Below, piece by piece: positions 1 to 10,225 of a stretch of 64,000 nucleotides of DNA. The stretch spans positions 51,026,805-51,090,804 of the forward strand of contig NC_134847.1 of NCBI RefSeq assembly GCF_965363235.1. Direction: 5' to 3'. The stretch's first letter is position 1; each line of letters starts with the position of its first letter. The position numbers and the translations under genes are program-made. Below the pieces are notes generated by a model that was not told the DNA's origin, made no database searches, and saw only the letters and a list, made by a program, of their open reading frames with translations. This DNA is from Mytilus galloprovincialis (Eukaryota; Mollusca; Bivalvia; Mytilida; Mytilidae).

Positions 1-59
1 ACAATGTAGGTCACGAGAACATCAAGGGAAGGCAAGGAATAAGAATAAGAAATGAAAGG

Positions 60-515
60 TATGATCAGTTTTTGGTAATTGTTAGAGGAACAACCGGGTT
101 ATTACTTGCACCATCTTACCACGATTTTTGGGAAGAATGAAATGCTATAAAAAATCAGCAATCAATGATATCGGATATGTTCCTTACGTCGTAACTGCAA
201 TCCCGTTCCCTTTCATAAATGTGACCTACCGAATTAGAATTAGACTATTTACCGGATTTGTTATCACATAAGCAACACGACGGATGCCACATGTGGAGCA
301 GGATCTGCTTACCCTTTCGGAGCACCTGAGATCACCCCTAGTTTTTGGTGGGGTTCGTGTTGTTTATTCTTTAGTTTTCTATGTTGTGTCATGTGTACTA
401 TTGTTTGTCTGTTTGTCTTTTTCATTTTTAGCCATGGCGTTGTCAGTTTATTTTCGATATATGACTGTTTGACTGTCCCTTTGGTATCTTTCGTCCCTCT
501 TTTATGTTGTTTTAC
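60..515 (+). repeat. Dispersed repeat, tail of a retroelement-like unit
   Basis: This stretch ends in a pyrimidine-rich run that I remember as a very common terminal segment in mussel sequence (it contains gagcacctgagatcacccc and later gactgtccctttggtatc). A 62-aa open frame crosses it but looks like chance. The class is not determined: no reverse transcriptase, terminal repeat or target duplication can be seen, because the element may start before the window. Assignment as a repeat rests on recall, not on a second copy inside the window. Confidence 0.4.
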
Positions 516-1019
516 CTTCGCTTGAATAGTTTTTTAATATGGGAAATAGTTTTGAGACTTTTCTTTAGTCTTTTTCACGTCGCTGATAAATCAATCTCAA
601 CAGTTGAACCTAGGCGTAGACATGCTGGATACTACAAGTAGAAATATTATCACAGAATTATCAAAACTATATTGTAATACCAATTGTGCTCAAACAGATG
701 CACATCTGTCCAAATTTCTCCGAAAATACAGACCAATATTGAATCTGAGATGTCTACACAAGATACAATATATAAAAAAATAAATTACAAAGAGTCGTCA
801 ACATGTCACACTAAACCATTCTATACATACCTAATTTGTTAGTTTTCAGGTCTCAATTTATTCAAAACAATATGCATTCAAATTTAAAAAAAAACAACAA
901 AGAAACACATCAAATCAACTTATAAAGCTATACATAAATAAACTCATTTCTGATATTGATAAATATAAAAAAAACCTGAAAAGTAAGTATTTATTACAAA
1001 CAGAAGATCACAAAACCAG

Positions 1020-1195
1020 TACTAATAAAATCAATACACTAAAAAGACTGAAACAGTACTGACAAAATCAGTCCTTAAACAGTACCGACAAAATCAGTCC
1101 TTATGCAGTACTGAAAAAATCTACTGAAACAGTACTGAAATGATACTGACAAAATCAGTACTGAAACAGTACTGAAACAGTACTGAAATAGTACT
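1020..1195. repeat. Minisatellite of cagtactgacaaaat units, left half
   Basis: Imperfect tandem units built on 'gaaacagtactgacaaaatc' run from about 1020 to 1195 and resume at 3358 after a transposon. The two halves belong to one array that was split by the insertion of the element at 1196-3357. Confidence 0.7.
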
Positions 1196-2737
1196 CAGGG
1201 GCGTAGCTGCCGTTAGGCACTTTAGGCACGTGCCTACACATAATTTTTTCACAAATATTTGTTTTTTATTTAAAAAATTAATAAACAACGTTATATGTAG
1301 ATCAGTGGACTCCAGTGAAGTTGTCACAACTCTAATTATCGAATGTCATGGGCTCTCGTCCTTTAATAGTGAAAAGAATATTGGATAGAATTGAATGTTT
1401 TTTATGTGTGTATCTTATATAGAAACTATAAACTAGAACTTTGGTTCGGATCATTTCAATTTTATCAACAAATTCTTGAATGAACCTCAACTTATACTCA
1501 ATTTTTAATTAGTTGTTGTTAGTTTTCAACTAGCTTTCCACTTTGTCTTCACCCGACTTGCCAATGTTGGTCGTCCGTTTGGCTGTGCAGGATGTATAAA
1601 TACGTAGTCACGTCTGGTCAGAATGGGGACATTTAATCTTATGCCTAGTTGTAGAGAGAATGCCACTCTTTGAGGAGTTCGTAGTTGGCCTACTGAAAGG
1701 CAAAGTGCCTGCTCCTATCCCATAATCCCTCATTTTCCAATGCATGGCATTTTCAAATTTCCAAACCTTCGTCCTTTACAACACCTATTACAGGACTAAT
1801 TTTAAGCTCCCTGTTGTGTTTATTGTAAATAATCATTTTTTTTTTTCTAAACTTGCATAAATATTTTACACTGGATGTTTAAAAATCAATCTATCAACTA
1901 GCTTCCAGTAGTTTTGAGTACCTTCAGATCTACGTGTAATGACCACAATTATTCAAATTCCTAAGTAAGTAGGGATTTTACAGTAGAGCGGGATATAAAG
2001 AAATACGAATTTCTTGAATTTTGTTACGTTAGTATGAACAGAACTTTTGCATTAGGCATCGACTATGTGTATGTGTTTGTGTGGCTAGGGTGAAGGTTTA
2101 AGAATAAAAAGATTCATGGTTGATGTCTTTCTAGCCAAAAGGATAATGTTATTATATAGTAATATCAGTGTTTACGTGCACGTGCCTATTTTTTTTAATG
2201 AAGGATCGTCAATATGTACTATCAATTTAGTTAAACGTATATTTCGATCATAACGGAATAGATTTGAAAATACCAAACAGGGTGTACTGCTTAATTAAAG
2301 GGATACGCGGATCTATGCTGGGCAGTACATATTGTAAATATTTTTTTTTTAATATTTGATTTTCCAATTGTACTGCGTTATTTAATTCACCATTCAGATT
2401 TTAATGATGTTATGGTAAATTATTCATAATTCTTCGATGTTTTCATCATGTATATTATAATTTTAATGATTAAATAACCAGAAAATTTAATATTTTTGTG
2501 TTTAAAAGGAGTAGGTCTAGTTAGACCCCTTTTTGGCCCCAAAATATAGCAGTTTTACAAAATTGTTAAAATGTAAACTTTTATTTATTCATTGGACAGT
2601 AGAATGCTTCTGCTACATAAATATGGGCTGTTTTTGATAATACAATGCACATATATCGGGTACTAGCACCATTAAGTCATGCTAAATTACTGCAATCCTC
2701 ACAATTCTAGCATTTTAGTTGAATTTTGGACGGTTTT

Positions 2738-2866
2738 CGTGTAAAACGAAAGTGGCCGCATTCGTGTTCATCCTTAATATTGAAATGTAAGTTGTATTTT
2801 ATGATTATACATAACATATATAAAGGTTGAGGTTGAACACGGATGCGGCCACTTTCATTTTTGACA
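2738..2866. repeat. Inverted repeat with arms reading GAAAGTGGCCGCAT
   Basis: The segment acgaaagtggccgcattcg near 2740-2766 is matched in reverse complement by the segment near 2838-2866, giving arms of roughly 30 bp around a 65-bp loop. It could form a hairpin. It lies inside the nested element at 2504-3226. Confidence 0.6.
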
Positions 2867-3042
2867 AAAACCACCTGAAAAGTGACATTTTTTGGCATAT
2901 TTGGTAAATTTTTCATATTTAGGCTTGAATCGGATAGTTTTTAATGACTAAATCAGTTAAAATCTTTCACATAAACTAATCGAATCAAATGAAATAGACA
3001 CTTAAGTGTTTAAAAAGTGGTCAAAATCTTTCGTTAGATGAA

Positions 3043-3173
3043 CAGTGGCGGATCCGGAAGGGAGGGGGGGGTTCCGGGGGTTGGAATTTGAATGGGAGCA
3101 TATAGTTGGACCCCCCCCCCCCTTTACTCTGGGTTGGGAACCCCCCCTTTTAAAATGGCTGGATCCGCCACTG
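3043..3173. mobile_element. 131-bp hAT-like MITE, CAGTGGCGGATCC ends
   Basis: The element begins CAGTGGCGGATCCGG and ends GGATCCGCCACTG, a 13-bp perfect inverted repeat. GATGAA flanks both sides (3037-3042 and 3174-3179), a 6-bp target duplication. The interior holds runs of G on the left and of C on the right. Fragments with related ends or runs occur at 19155-19200, 58380-58520 and 59355-59475, so the family is dispersed. hAT affiliation is inferred from the CAG...CTG ends. Confidence 0.75.
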
Positions 3174-3357
3174 GATGAACCTGAAATTTGAGGTCAAAAT
3201 CGGTCCTTACTGGACCTACTCCTTTTGCAGCCGAAACGCTGAAATCCGTTTTCCGTCGGGGGCCGCTAAACCCCTATCAGGGCTCTGCCCTGGACCTTGA
3301 GCCAGACACCCTGCCGATTTGTGCCTACAGTTGAATGAATACCTAGCTACGCCCCTG

Positions 3358-3440
3358 GTACTGACAAAATCAGTACTGAATTCAAACAAAGTATAACGTT
3401 ATAAGTTTTCAGTCTTTCCTAACAGTACTGATATGCACGA
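3358..3440. repeat. Minisatellite of cagtactgacaaaat units, right half
   Basis: Continuation of the array at 1020-1195 beyond the transposon insertion. The units decay by about 3440. Confidence 0.6.
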
Positions 3441-3559
3441 GGGTAGAAATGTACCCAAAAAGCGTAAGTAAATTATTGGTAGTGTACTATAGGATTCAAA
3501 ATGCGTGGACCTAAAACTTGACTCTCCACTAAATCATGGAACCTTGTACATTAGAAAAG

Positions 3560-4740
3560 ACATCTGAACAAAAAAAAACAGAACTGCAGCAGTAGATCAG
3601 AACGATTAAAGAAAGGATGAAATGCAAAATATAAGAAATGCAGATTTAAATCAATTGAAGAAACCCGAAGACAGCAATTAATTGGGTATTAAAACCGTTT
3701 ATGAAAAAACAATTTGCAATGCATAACAAAAGCAACCTAAGCTAGGTCATCAAGGACAACTTTGGAAATCCAAAATCTAGCCATGTCGAAAACTGAAAAT
3801 ATGGAGAGCACACTTCGAAAAATGTTTTACACAAAGCTGAACCTGTATCATTCTATGAATGCGAGATTGTATTCAATCAGGAAGGAATAATTACAAAACC
3901 CTTGCAAAGATATTAAAAAAAGAAGGGGGGAATCAGCAGGAGTAGATTGCACACCAGAGAATATCCTTAAAGCAGACAAAATAACAACAACTAAACTTTG
4001 CTTAAGCTTTTCAATATGATATGGGGCAAATAAGTCATATAAAAGCAGTGGTTTGAAGGTCTTGTTGTTAAAGTAATTAAAGAAAGGAGATAAAACATTA
4101 TGAGATCACAACAGAGGTATATCTATATTATCTGTGCACAGTAAGGTATTCTCTTATATAATAATACAAAGACTCCAGGAAGGAATAGATAATGAACTTA
4201 AACTAAAACAAGGTGGTTTCAGACGGGGGAGGGGGGAACGTTCTTCTGAGCCAATTCTTACTTTACCAAAACATCATTGAAATATGTTCTGGATTGAGTG
4301 TTCCAATTACATCAATTTTGCAGAGTTTCAAGCATTTGACTCCCTCCACAGGGAAAGATAATAGTCCATCTTGAAAGCCTTTCACATAAGCCATATCAGG
4401 TATAAAACTCTTTATTGATGCATTTGCATGTGCGTTAATTGACGAATGCGTACAATCTGAATTGTTCAAAGTAAATAGAAGTAAAGCAAAGTTGTTTAAT
4501 GTTTTTATTTATGTTACTCATTAGCCATGTTGGGAAGCAAACAACAAAAGCAAATGAAACAGAAATAAAATGAAAATTTATCATTAAACTTAAAGACCTT
4601 GATTTCGTAGATAACCATGCAAAATTTCATACGTAAACAGCTGAACCAAGCAGACTACAAGAAAATGCCTGCAAAATGGGATTGAAGATAAATGCGTCCA
4701 AGACAAAAGTCTGACTGATGAAAACTACTCATAACAATCT
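3560..4740 (+). pseudogene. Decayed LINE reverse transcriptase fragment
   Basis: Reading through different frames of the plus strand gives typical non-LTR reverse transcriptase pieces in the right order. A linker like 'WRAHFEKCF' occurs near 3810, then KKEGGNQQE near 3920-3945. A segment resembling the conserved 'KGDKT..HNRGI.ILSVHSKVFSYIIIQRLQEGID' region spans about 4085-4190, and 'GGFRRGRG' follows near 4215-4235. Near 4600-4710 come LDFVDDHAKF and MGLKINASKTKV, corresponding to the catalytic F/YxDD block and the GLKIN..KTKV block. Many frameshifts and stops interrupt it and no endonuclease domain is evident, so it is a dead 5'-truncated copy. The clade (CR1/Jockey-type or other) cannot be settled by eye. 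Confidence 0.7.
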
Positions 4741-4801
4741 GGTGAGGTTAATTGAAAAAAGACCTACAAAATATTCATATTATACTAGGAGGAATAATAA
4801 C

Positions 4802-5814
4802 CGGTCCAACGATTTACAGAAAAGAGCGACGATTTACAGAAAAGAACCGAAAAGAACCGAAAAGGACCAAAAAGAACCGAAAAGGACCGAAAAGAACCGA
4901 AAAGAGCATACATATAATTATTGATTATTATTTAAAGTTAAAACAATGTATATATCTATACACCAATGTCCCACCTCGTAATAAAGGAATGTATAATTCA
5001 AATTTAGATTGTACATTTATATGGACATGAAGACTTACAAAAAAGGTTAGATTTCTCTGTATCAGATTAAGGCATTTAAATATTTTTGAAAAAAAAAAAT
5101 CAAAGTGTCATTTCCTTTGTTCTCGAAAATAGAATTGTAAAAAACATTTGAAGAAAATTTCAATTCCTGCTACATGTAAACCTTGGCAAACTTTACGATT
5201 TTCTTGATTCGTTTCAATTTCTTAATTCAATTTACGGTATAAAACGATGGGCTACATGGGCTACATGGGAATAAAAGGAGATTAATCAATAAAAAAATAC
5301 GTCATTATCTATATATTATAAATTTTGTGCAAAACACAGTCATTTCATTTCGTCTTTCAAGAAATATAAATAAATGAAAAGCGCACCCGCTTTCGGTATA
5401 ATTGATAATGGTTTACTCTTTATATAGCCGCCATAATAGCGTATAGATTAAAGGGTGTGAAAAAGTTAATGGCCTGTTGATTTCTATTAATTTTATCTAA
5501 TAAACCACTTAAAACAGATATGCAGATTAGTGGAATGATGTCAGATGGTGATCAATGTTGGCCTGTGGTGCTACATGTATCTATAGAGAAACTTGTGCAT
5601 GGAGATAACGGGGCTTTTCCTTGACGAATTAAAATCCTTGACAGGTTTAACGTGTCAAAGTAACAATCAATGTGTTTTCATTTAATATTTAATACACACA
5701 CGAAAAGAACGAAATATTCGTATTTATTCAATAACTCCTACATATAAAGTTTTCCGTCATGTTTTAAACGATATTTTGTTTTATTTTGTTTTTGTCTGAT
5801 TGTCCGAATGTCCG

Positions 5815-5883
<69 letters not shown>

Positions 5884-6357
5884 CTGATGAATGGAACACA
5901 TTCCAAAAAAATTATAAGGAACTGTTGTAATGTTCGAAATGAATTAGCGACCAAGATTGAACAAAATAATGGCACTTAGCTTATAAATATAATTCACGTA
6001 GAACGATTGTTTGACAGTACTGCATTAATATCTTTTATTTTCTTGTCTGTTCTATGTTTTCTATTCCATAAGATAGGCATCCGACCCTACCTATAATTTT
6101 TCACATGTACAGTAAGTTATTATATGTAGTCCTGTCGCAGTATAAGGTTTCAAAACCTAAGATGAACTTTGTGAAAAATATCTTTTTATTTATAATAGAC
6201 TTATATAATTTTGCAATTTGCTAATTTTCTTCGATTACAAAAAACTTCGATCTCCTTTTCGGTTCTTTTCGGTCCTTTTCGGTTCTTTTTGGTCCTTTTC
6301 GGTCCTTTTCGGTTCTTTTCTGTAAATCGTCGCTCTTTTCTGTAAGTCGTCGAACCC
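4802..6357. mobile_element. 1.56 kb inverted-repeat DNA element with minisatellite-like ends
   Basis: The first ~100 bp and the last ~100 bp are inverted copies of each other. Each holds GATTTACAGAAAAGAGCGACG, then alternating accgaaaagaaccgaaaagg units. The outer tips are CGGTCCAACGATTTACAG and, on the other strand, GGGTTCGACGACTTACAG. ATAATAAC occurs directly outside both ends (4794-4801 and 6358-6365), an 8-bp target duplication. The inside is AT-rich, has a (TA)n tract and no long open frame, so the element is non-autonomous. The 8-bp duplication fits hAT or Merlin-type transposases, but the tips match neither clearly. Confidence 0.75.
5820..5880. repeat. (TA)n microsatellite
   Basis: About 60 bp of uninterrupted TA dinucleotides inside the element at 4802-6357. 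Length polymorphism is expected. Confidence 0.95.
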
Positions 6358-6384
6358 ATAATAACTACAACAAAAAGTAGCTGT

Positions 6385-6488
6385 CAATCTAATTAAAATA
6401 TTGATCTCTGATTACGTTATACTACATATGTAGTCAACGTTATACTACATATGTAGTATAATCAGAGATCAATATTTTAATTAGATTG
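6385..6488. mobile_element. 104-bp palindromic MITE with 9-bp target duplication
   Basis: Terminal inverted repeats of 30 bp are perfect (CAATCTAATTAAAATATTGA continuing to CTGATTA). The centre holds two copies of the self-complementary motif ACTACATATGTAGT. AGTAGCTGT flanks both ends (6376-6384 and 6489-6497), a perfect 9-bp target duplication. A 9-bp duplication points to a Mutator-like (MULE) transposase, but this is inference. The identical arms and duplication suggest a young insertion. Confidence 0.85.
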
Positions 6489-6524
6489 AGTAGCTGTGAA
6501 CATGAAATAGAAAACAGGCATATA

Positions 6525-6710
6525 TAACCTTATAGCCGTATTTGGAACAACTTTTTTTTTGGAATTTTGGGTCCCCAATGCTCTTCAACTTTACACTTGC
6601 TTGGCTTTCTCTAACTATTTTGATCAGAGCGTCACTTATGCGTTTAATGTAGACAAAACGCACGTCTGGCGTATCAAATTATAAGCCTGGTACCTTTGAT
6701 AACTATCAAA
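6525..6710 (-). repeat. Dispersed repeat with gcgtcac..cgcacgtctggcgta segment
   Basis: On the minus strand this reads as a segment I remember as very frequent in mussel transcripts and genomes: a GTTATCAAAGGTACC start, then ATACGCCAGACGTGCGTTTTG and an A-rich end near a CCGTATT-like motif. No second copy is present in this window, so its status as a repeat is from recall. Confidence 0.5.
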
Positions 6711-7114
6711 ATGTCAAAAAGGCAAATTTTGCATCTTAAGAAATATAGAGATCATTAGCATTGTCAAAGTTATTTTCAACGGTTTGGTTATATCGGCACT
6801 ATTGCCTAGATATGAAACCTTTAAACGACAGAACAAGACAAAAAGAATTAAAAAAAATTAAACCCCTTTCAAAATAAATGTCAGACAACTTCTGTGAACA
6901 AGATGGCCCAACACCATATCTAATAAAAATCATCACTTCATAGCTGGAACAAACAAAAGAAAAGTGATGATGTATATAGAGGGACGTTGGGGATGGATGT
7001 GCTGTGTACTAAGAATTGTATATTAGCATGGACATAGAAACTAGGGAGAAAAAGGAAGTCATGAGGTCCCAAAAATACATGGAGACGGAGCGACACTTGA
7101 ACATAACAGCTGGG

Positions 7115-7410
7115 CTACAGTAATGACACAATGTTGACTGTTTAACCCCTATTTTTTAAACATTTTTACCTATATGTTAATATAATGGAATTGATTCGAC
7201 TGTCATACAAGTCAGGGGTTTAGCTAGCTATAAAACTAGGTTTAATCCACCATTTTCTTCATAAGAAAATGCATGTATCATCAAGAATATGACAGTTGTT
7301 ATCCATTCATTTAGGGTGTATGAGCTTTTGATTTTGCCATTAATTTTGATAAGTGACTTTCCGTTTAGGATTTTCCTCAAAGTTCAATATTTCAGTGTTG
7401 TTTTTTTTTC
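7115..7410 (+). repeat. Dispersed repeat family B, copy 1
   Basis: Matches 10225-10505 through most of its length, sharing acacaatgttgact, tttagctagctataaaac, aggtttaatccacca and gacagttgttatccattc blocks in the same order. Copies diverge by substitutions and small gaps. It is non-coding and its class is unknown. Confidence 0.75.
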
Positions 7411-7429
7411 AAAAATTGTGAAAATGAAA

Positions 7430-7516
7430 GATTGCCTCTTAACCTTAATTGCTAACCGCCATGAAGATGAGTGAATTTACTTTTTAAAGATTGCCTACTA
7501 ACCTTAATTGCTAACC
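7430..7516 (+). repeat. Short tandem duplication (two units)
   Basis: The segment gattgcctcttaacctta through ttgctaaccgcc is repeated once about 60 bp later with one or two changes. It looks like a local duplication next to repeat family B. Confidence 0.7.
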
Positions 7517-7549
7517 GCCCTAAGTTTCTCATACAAAAATATACCAATG

Positions 7550-7672
7550 TTGCCATTCTTAACCTGTCAGTTTACAGGACTATGTTGTTCAACAGAATAG
7601 AAAATCTGTAGACTTTAAGTTGACAATAATTGCCTCATTGGCTCCAATACCACATCTTCTTAATTATACTAA
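7550..7672 (+). repeat. Dispersed repeat family A, tail fragment
   Basis: Ends in cattggctccaataccacatcttctt. Family A copies in this window share a tail resembling cattggcactcataccacatcttctt in this orientation. Only about the last 100 bp are present. Confidence 0.5.
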
Positions 7673-7794
7673 TGATCATATATAAATGTGTGGTTCCTTT
7701 TTCTTCAAGTCATTCAGATTTGATATTTATTCATGTGTTGTTTCTGGCATGGCTTTTCAGAAAACTACAGCTCCAACAAAACATTACCTGTACC

Positions 7795-7920
7795 AAGTCA
7801 GGAATATACCAGTTGTTATCCACACATTAAATGTGTTTGAGCTTTTGATTTGGCCATTTGATTGGGGACTTTTTGTTTTGAATTTTCCTCTGCATTTAGT
7901 ACTTTTTGTGGCCTGAACTG
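7795..7920 (+). repeat. Dispersed repeat family B, copy 2 (3' part)
   Basis: Shares ccagttgttatccacaca, tgtttgagcttttgatttgg and attttcctctg blocks with the other family B copies at 7115-7410 and 10225-10505. The 5' part is missing. Confidence 0.7.
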
Positions 7921-8584
7921 AAGCTACACGCTTGTCCAGAAAAAAAAACTTGTAAATTTATAATTGTATCAAAAAAGTTATTTCCAAAAATTATTTAAAG
8001 ACTTTGGTACCAGTCATAAGTTTTTATTTACAAAATTTGTTTGACAGTAAGTTTGTAAACTAAACTGTTAATGAAAATATATGGTTTCAAATTTCTAATT
8101 GTTGACTTTCTATTTCAGTATTGTCACTCCAGCAGCACCTGCAAATCAGGTACAGTATACATCTTTCATTTGATACTTAATTTCAGGGTACAGGATTGCT
8201 GCCTACAAGGAAGCAATTGAAATAATAATTCTTATTTAGATGGTAAAAGTGATTTCATCTTTTTGAAAGTTTTTTGAAAATGTAACCATGATTTGATTTG
8301 ACCATTATATCCTTTTCCAAGATTATCATTGACAAGCCTCACTTTTCATAGAACAAACCTGTTCTTTTGTCCCCCTCATTTATGACCAACAAACTTGGTA
8401 TATCAGCTGAATTTCACATACAATTAAAAAGAGAAAATGCTGCTGGTAGACAAGGGACTTACTAACCTTTCCAAAGCACCAAAGTTCAACAATTTTCTTC
8501 TTTTTTCCGTACATGTGACGTTGCTTAGTACTTGTACATCTCATCATTATGTTAATGTGCTGTTTTTGTATTGCTATATGAGTT

Positions 8585-9521
8585 ACAATTTATGACAAAA
8601 ATCAGCAAAGACCCAGTTCTTGGCATGACACAGGTTAGGCAGCCACCATTTGATTTTCTGGGGGGGCTATGGTTTTTTTTTCTGGACAAATTTTTTATTT
8701 CGCCTGCGGCGAAAAACAATCTATTTTTTTTCGCGACAAGTCAAAAACAATTTTTTTTCTTTCAATTTTAGCATTACATATAGTGGCAGCTGAGGGTGAA
8801 ACAAACAATTTTTTTTTCTCAGAATCAAAAACTAAATTATTTTTTTCTCCACAAACTGGAAACAAACTTTTTTTTCCAAAAAAAACCATAGCCCCCCCCC
8901 CCCAGAAAATCAAATGGTTGCTGCCTTATGTTCTTCTCATATATGTTATGATGGTATGATACTAAACCCCTAACGGGAAGGATTGTGCCTGATATTCAAA
9001 TGATGAAATCATAATCTTTCAACCAGTTTAATTGAAGTCTGGAGCTGGCATGTCAGTTAACTGCTAGTAGTCTGTTGTTATTTATGTCATTTTGTTTATT
9101 TTCTTTAGTTACATCTTCTGACATCAGATTCGGACTTCACTTCAACTGAATTTTAAATGTTCGTATTGTTATGTGTTTATTTTTCTACATTGGCTAGAGG
9201 TATAGGGGGAGGGTTGAGATCTCAAACTTGTTTAACTCAGCCGCATTTTTCCACCTGTCCCAAGTCAGGAGCCTCTGGCCTTTGTTAGTCTTGTATTATT
9301 TTAATTTTAGTTTCTTGTGTACAATTTGGAAATTAGTATGGCGTTTATTATCACTGAACTAGTATATATATTTGCTTAGGGGCCAGCTGAAGGACGCCTC
9401 TGGGTGCAGGAATTTCTCGCTACTTTGAAGACCTGTTGGTGACCTTCTGCTGTTATTTTTTCTATGGTCTGGTTGTTGTCTCTTTGACACATTTCCCATT
9501 TCCATTCTCAATTTTATTGTC
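8585..9521 (+). repeat. Dispersed repeat family C, interrupted by a MITE
   Basis: The unit runs from atcagcaaagacccagttct through gaagtctggagctggcatgt to a tail of tgacacatttcccatttcca. I recall this sequence as common in mussels. A MITE (8638-8925) splits it at a TTA, and the flanks join cleanly when the MITE and one TTA are left out. A short tail fragment of the same family occurs at 54735-54785. No coding capacity is visible, and the class is unknown. Confidence 0.6.
8638..8925. mobile_element. MITE with GGCAGCNACCATTTG inverted ends, TTA duplication
   Basis: The left arm GGCAGCCACCATTTGATTTT then CTGGGGGGGCTATGG is mirrored at the right by CCATAGCCCCC...CAGAAAATC then AAATGGTTGCTGCC. The arms are over 40 bp. 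TTA flanks both sides (8635-8637 and 8926-8928). The interior is made of poly-T blocks. The 3-bp TWA duplication is what PIF/Harbinger elements make; that assignment is inference. Spurious 66-96 aa frames on both strands cross it. Confidence 0.8.
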
Positions 9522-9604
9522 TTGTTTGACATTTTTTTCTAATGTGCTTTGTCTTTATGCCTTTTTAGGCTTCTTTTTTACATATTTGTTTGTTTTTAGA
9601 GAGA

Positions 9605-10225
9605 TTAAGATTATAACAGAATGGGCGTATTGCATTTGCACCAATTTTTAAAAAATCCAATCTTTCATTTGCGACACAAGGTTATATTTCATCTGCGGAA
9701 AAAATTAACTACTTTATTTAATCATCGCTCTATCGTGAATATTTAAGATTTGTTTATACAGTATTACTGAGACTACAATAATAGTAGTCTCAAGTATTAC
9801 CCCTGGATAATTGATTCAGTTCAATCATACTCATTTCTAAATTCAAAACTGAAAGTCACTTAGGTTTAGATCTATATAGTGTTCACATTTTAGATGTACA
9901 TGTATCAATATGGACATTGTCAATTCAGAGACAAACCAAGGAAATAAGATTCATCAGATGTTCAAAGGTTTACTTATGGTTGTATGATGACTTGTTTCTG
10001 AGGAATATGTTTTGACTAACAAGAACTTAATCAAAAGTGTGGTTTTCTTTTAACTTTTTTTTTTATTAATACCTGTATTAACCTGTATCATGCGTATTTA
10101 CCTGTAATATTGGCGCAAATGAAAGATTTTATAATTGGAGCAAATGAAATATAGTTCGTGGCGCAAATGGAAGATTTTTTGGGGGCAAATGAAATGCCAA
10201 TTGGCGCAAAAGCAAAGCACCGAAC
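9605..10225. mobile_element. Element with inverted ends made of GGCGCAAATGAAA motifs
   Basis: The left part (9615-9700) contains gcatttgcaccaattttt, tctttcatttgcgacac and tttcatctgcgg. The right part (10110-10215) contains the inverse series ggcgcaaatgaaagatttt, gagcaaatgaaatat, ggcgcaaatggaag and aattggcgcaaaagcaaag. The ends therefore form long imperfect inverted repeats of a reiterated 13-bp motif. No duplication could be fixed and no frame is present. A micro-palindrome (9768-9792) sits inside. Confidence 0.55.
9768..9792. mobile_element. 25-bp micro-palindrome with 8-bp target duplication
   Basis: TGAGACTAC, a 7-base centre, then GTAGTCTCA. AGTATTAC lies directly on both sides (9760-9767 and 9793-9800). 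The ends match those of the 41-bp insertion at 62993-63033. It looks like a minimal transposon-derived insertion. Confidence 0.65.

Larger units (their letters stand above)
2504..3226. mobile_element. Inverted-repeat element nested in the hAT-like element
   Basis: The ends are AAAAGGAGTAGGTCTAG at the left and, read inward on the other strand, CAAAAGGAGTAGGTCCAG at the right: about 16 bp of inverted repeat with a single mismatch. No target duplication is clear, so it may be an independent insertion or an internal part of the surrounding element. It contains a second inverted repeat (2738-2866) and a small MITE (3043-3173). Confidence 0.5.
1196..3357. mobile_element. hAT-like DNA transposon, non-autonomous or decayed
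   Basis: The left end reads CAGGGGCGTAGCT and the right end reads AGCTACGCCCCTG, a perfect 13-bp terminal inverted repeat. GTACT lies immediately outside both ends (1191-1195 and 3358-3362), giving a visible 5-bp target duplication. CAGGGGCG ends are typical of hAT-superfamily transposons. Classical hAT duplications are 8 bp; groups with 5- or 6-bp duplications are known, so this could be such a group, or part of an 8-bp duplication has mutated. No transposase frame is left in its 2162 bp. Two further elements are nested inside (2504-3226 and 3043-3173). Confidence 0.75.

Noticed and set aside
284-472. 62-aa hydrophobic frame at the window start
   Set aside because: Lies in a dispersed repeat; hydrophobicity comes from T-rich composition.
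4752-5030. 92-aa frame rich in Lys, Glu and Arg
   Set aside because: Derived from the accgaaaag tandem units at the left end of an inverted-repeat element; stops outside them.
8119-8149. Possible 31-nt exon (tatttcag before, gtacag after) reading IVTPAAPANQ on the plus strand
   Set aside because: Splice borders look good, but no neighbouring exon, protein family or conserved motif could be linked to it, and it sits among dispersed repeats.
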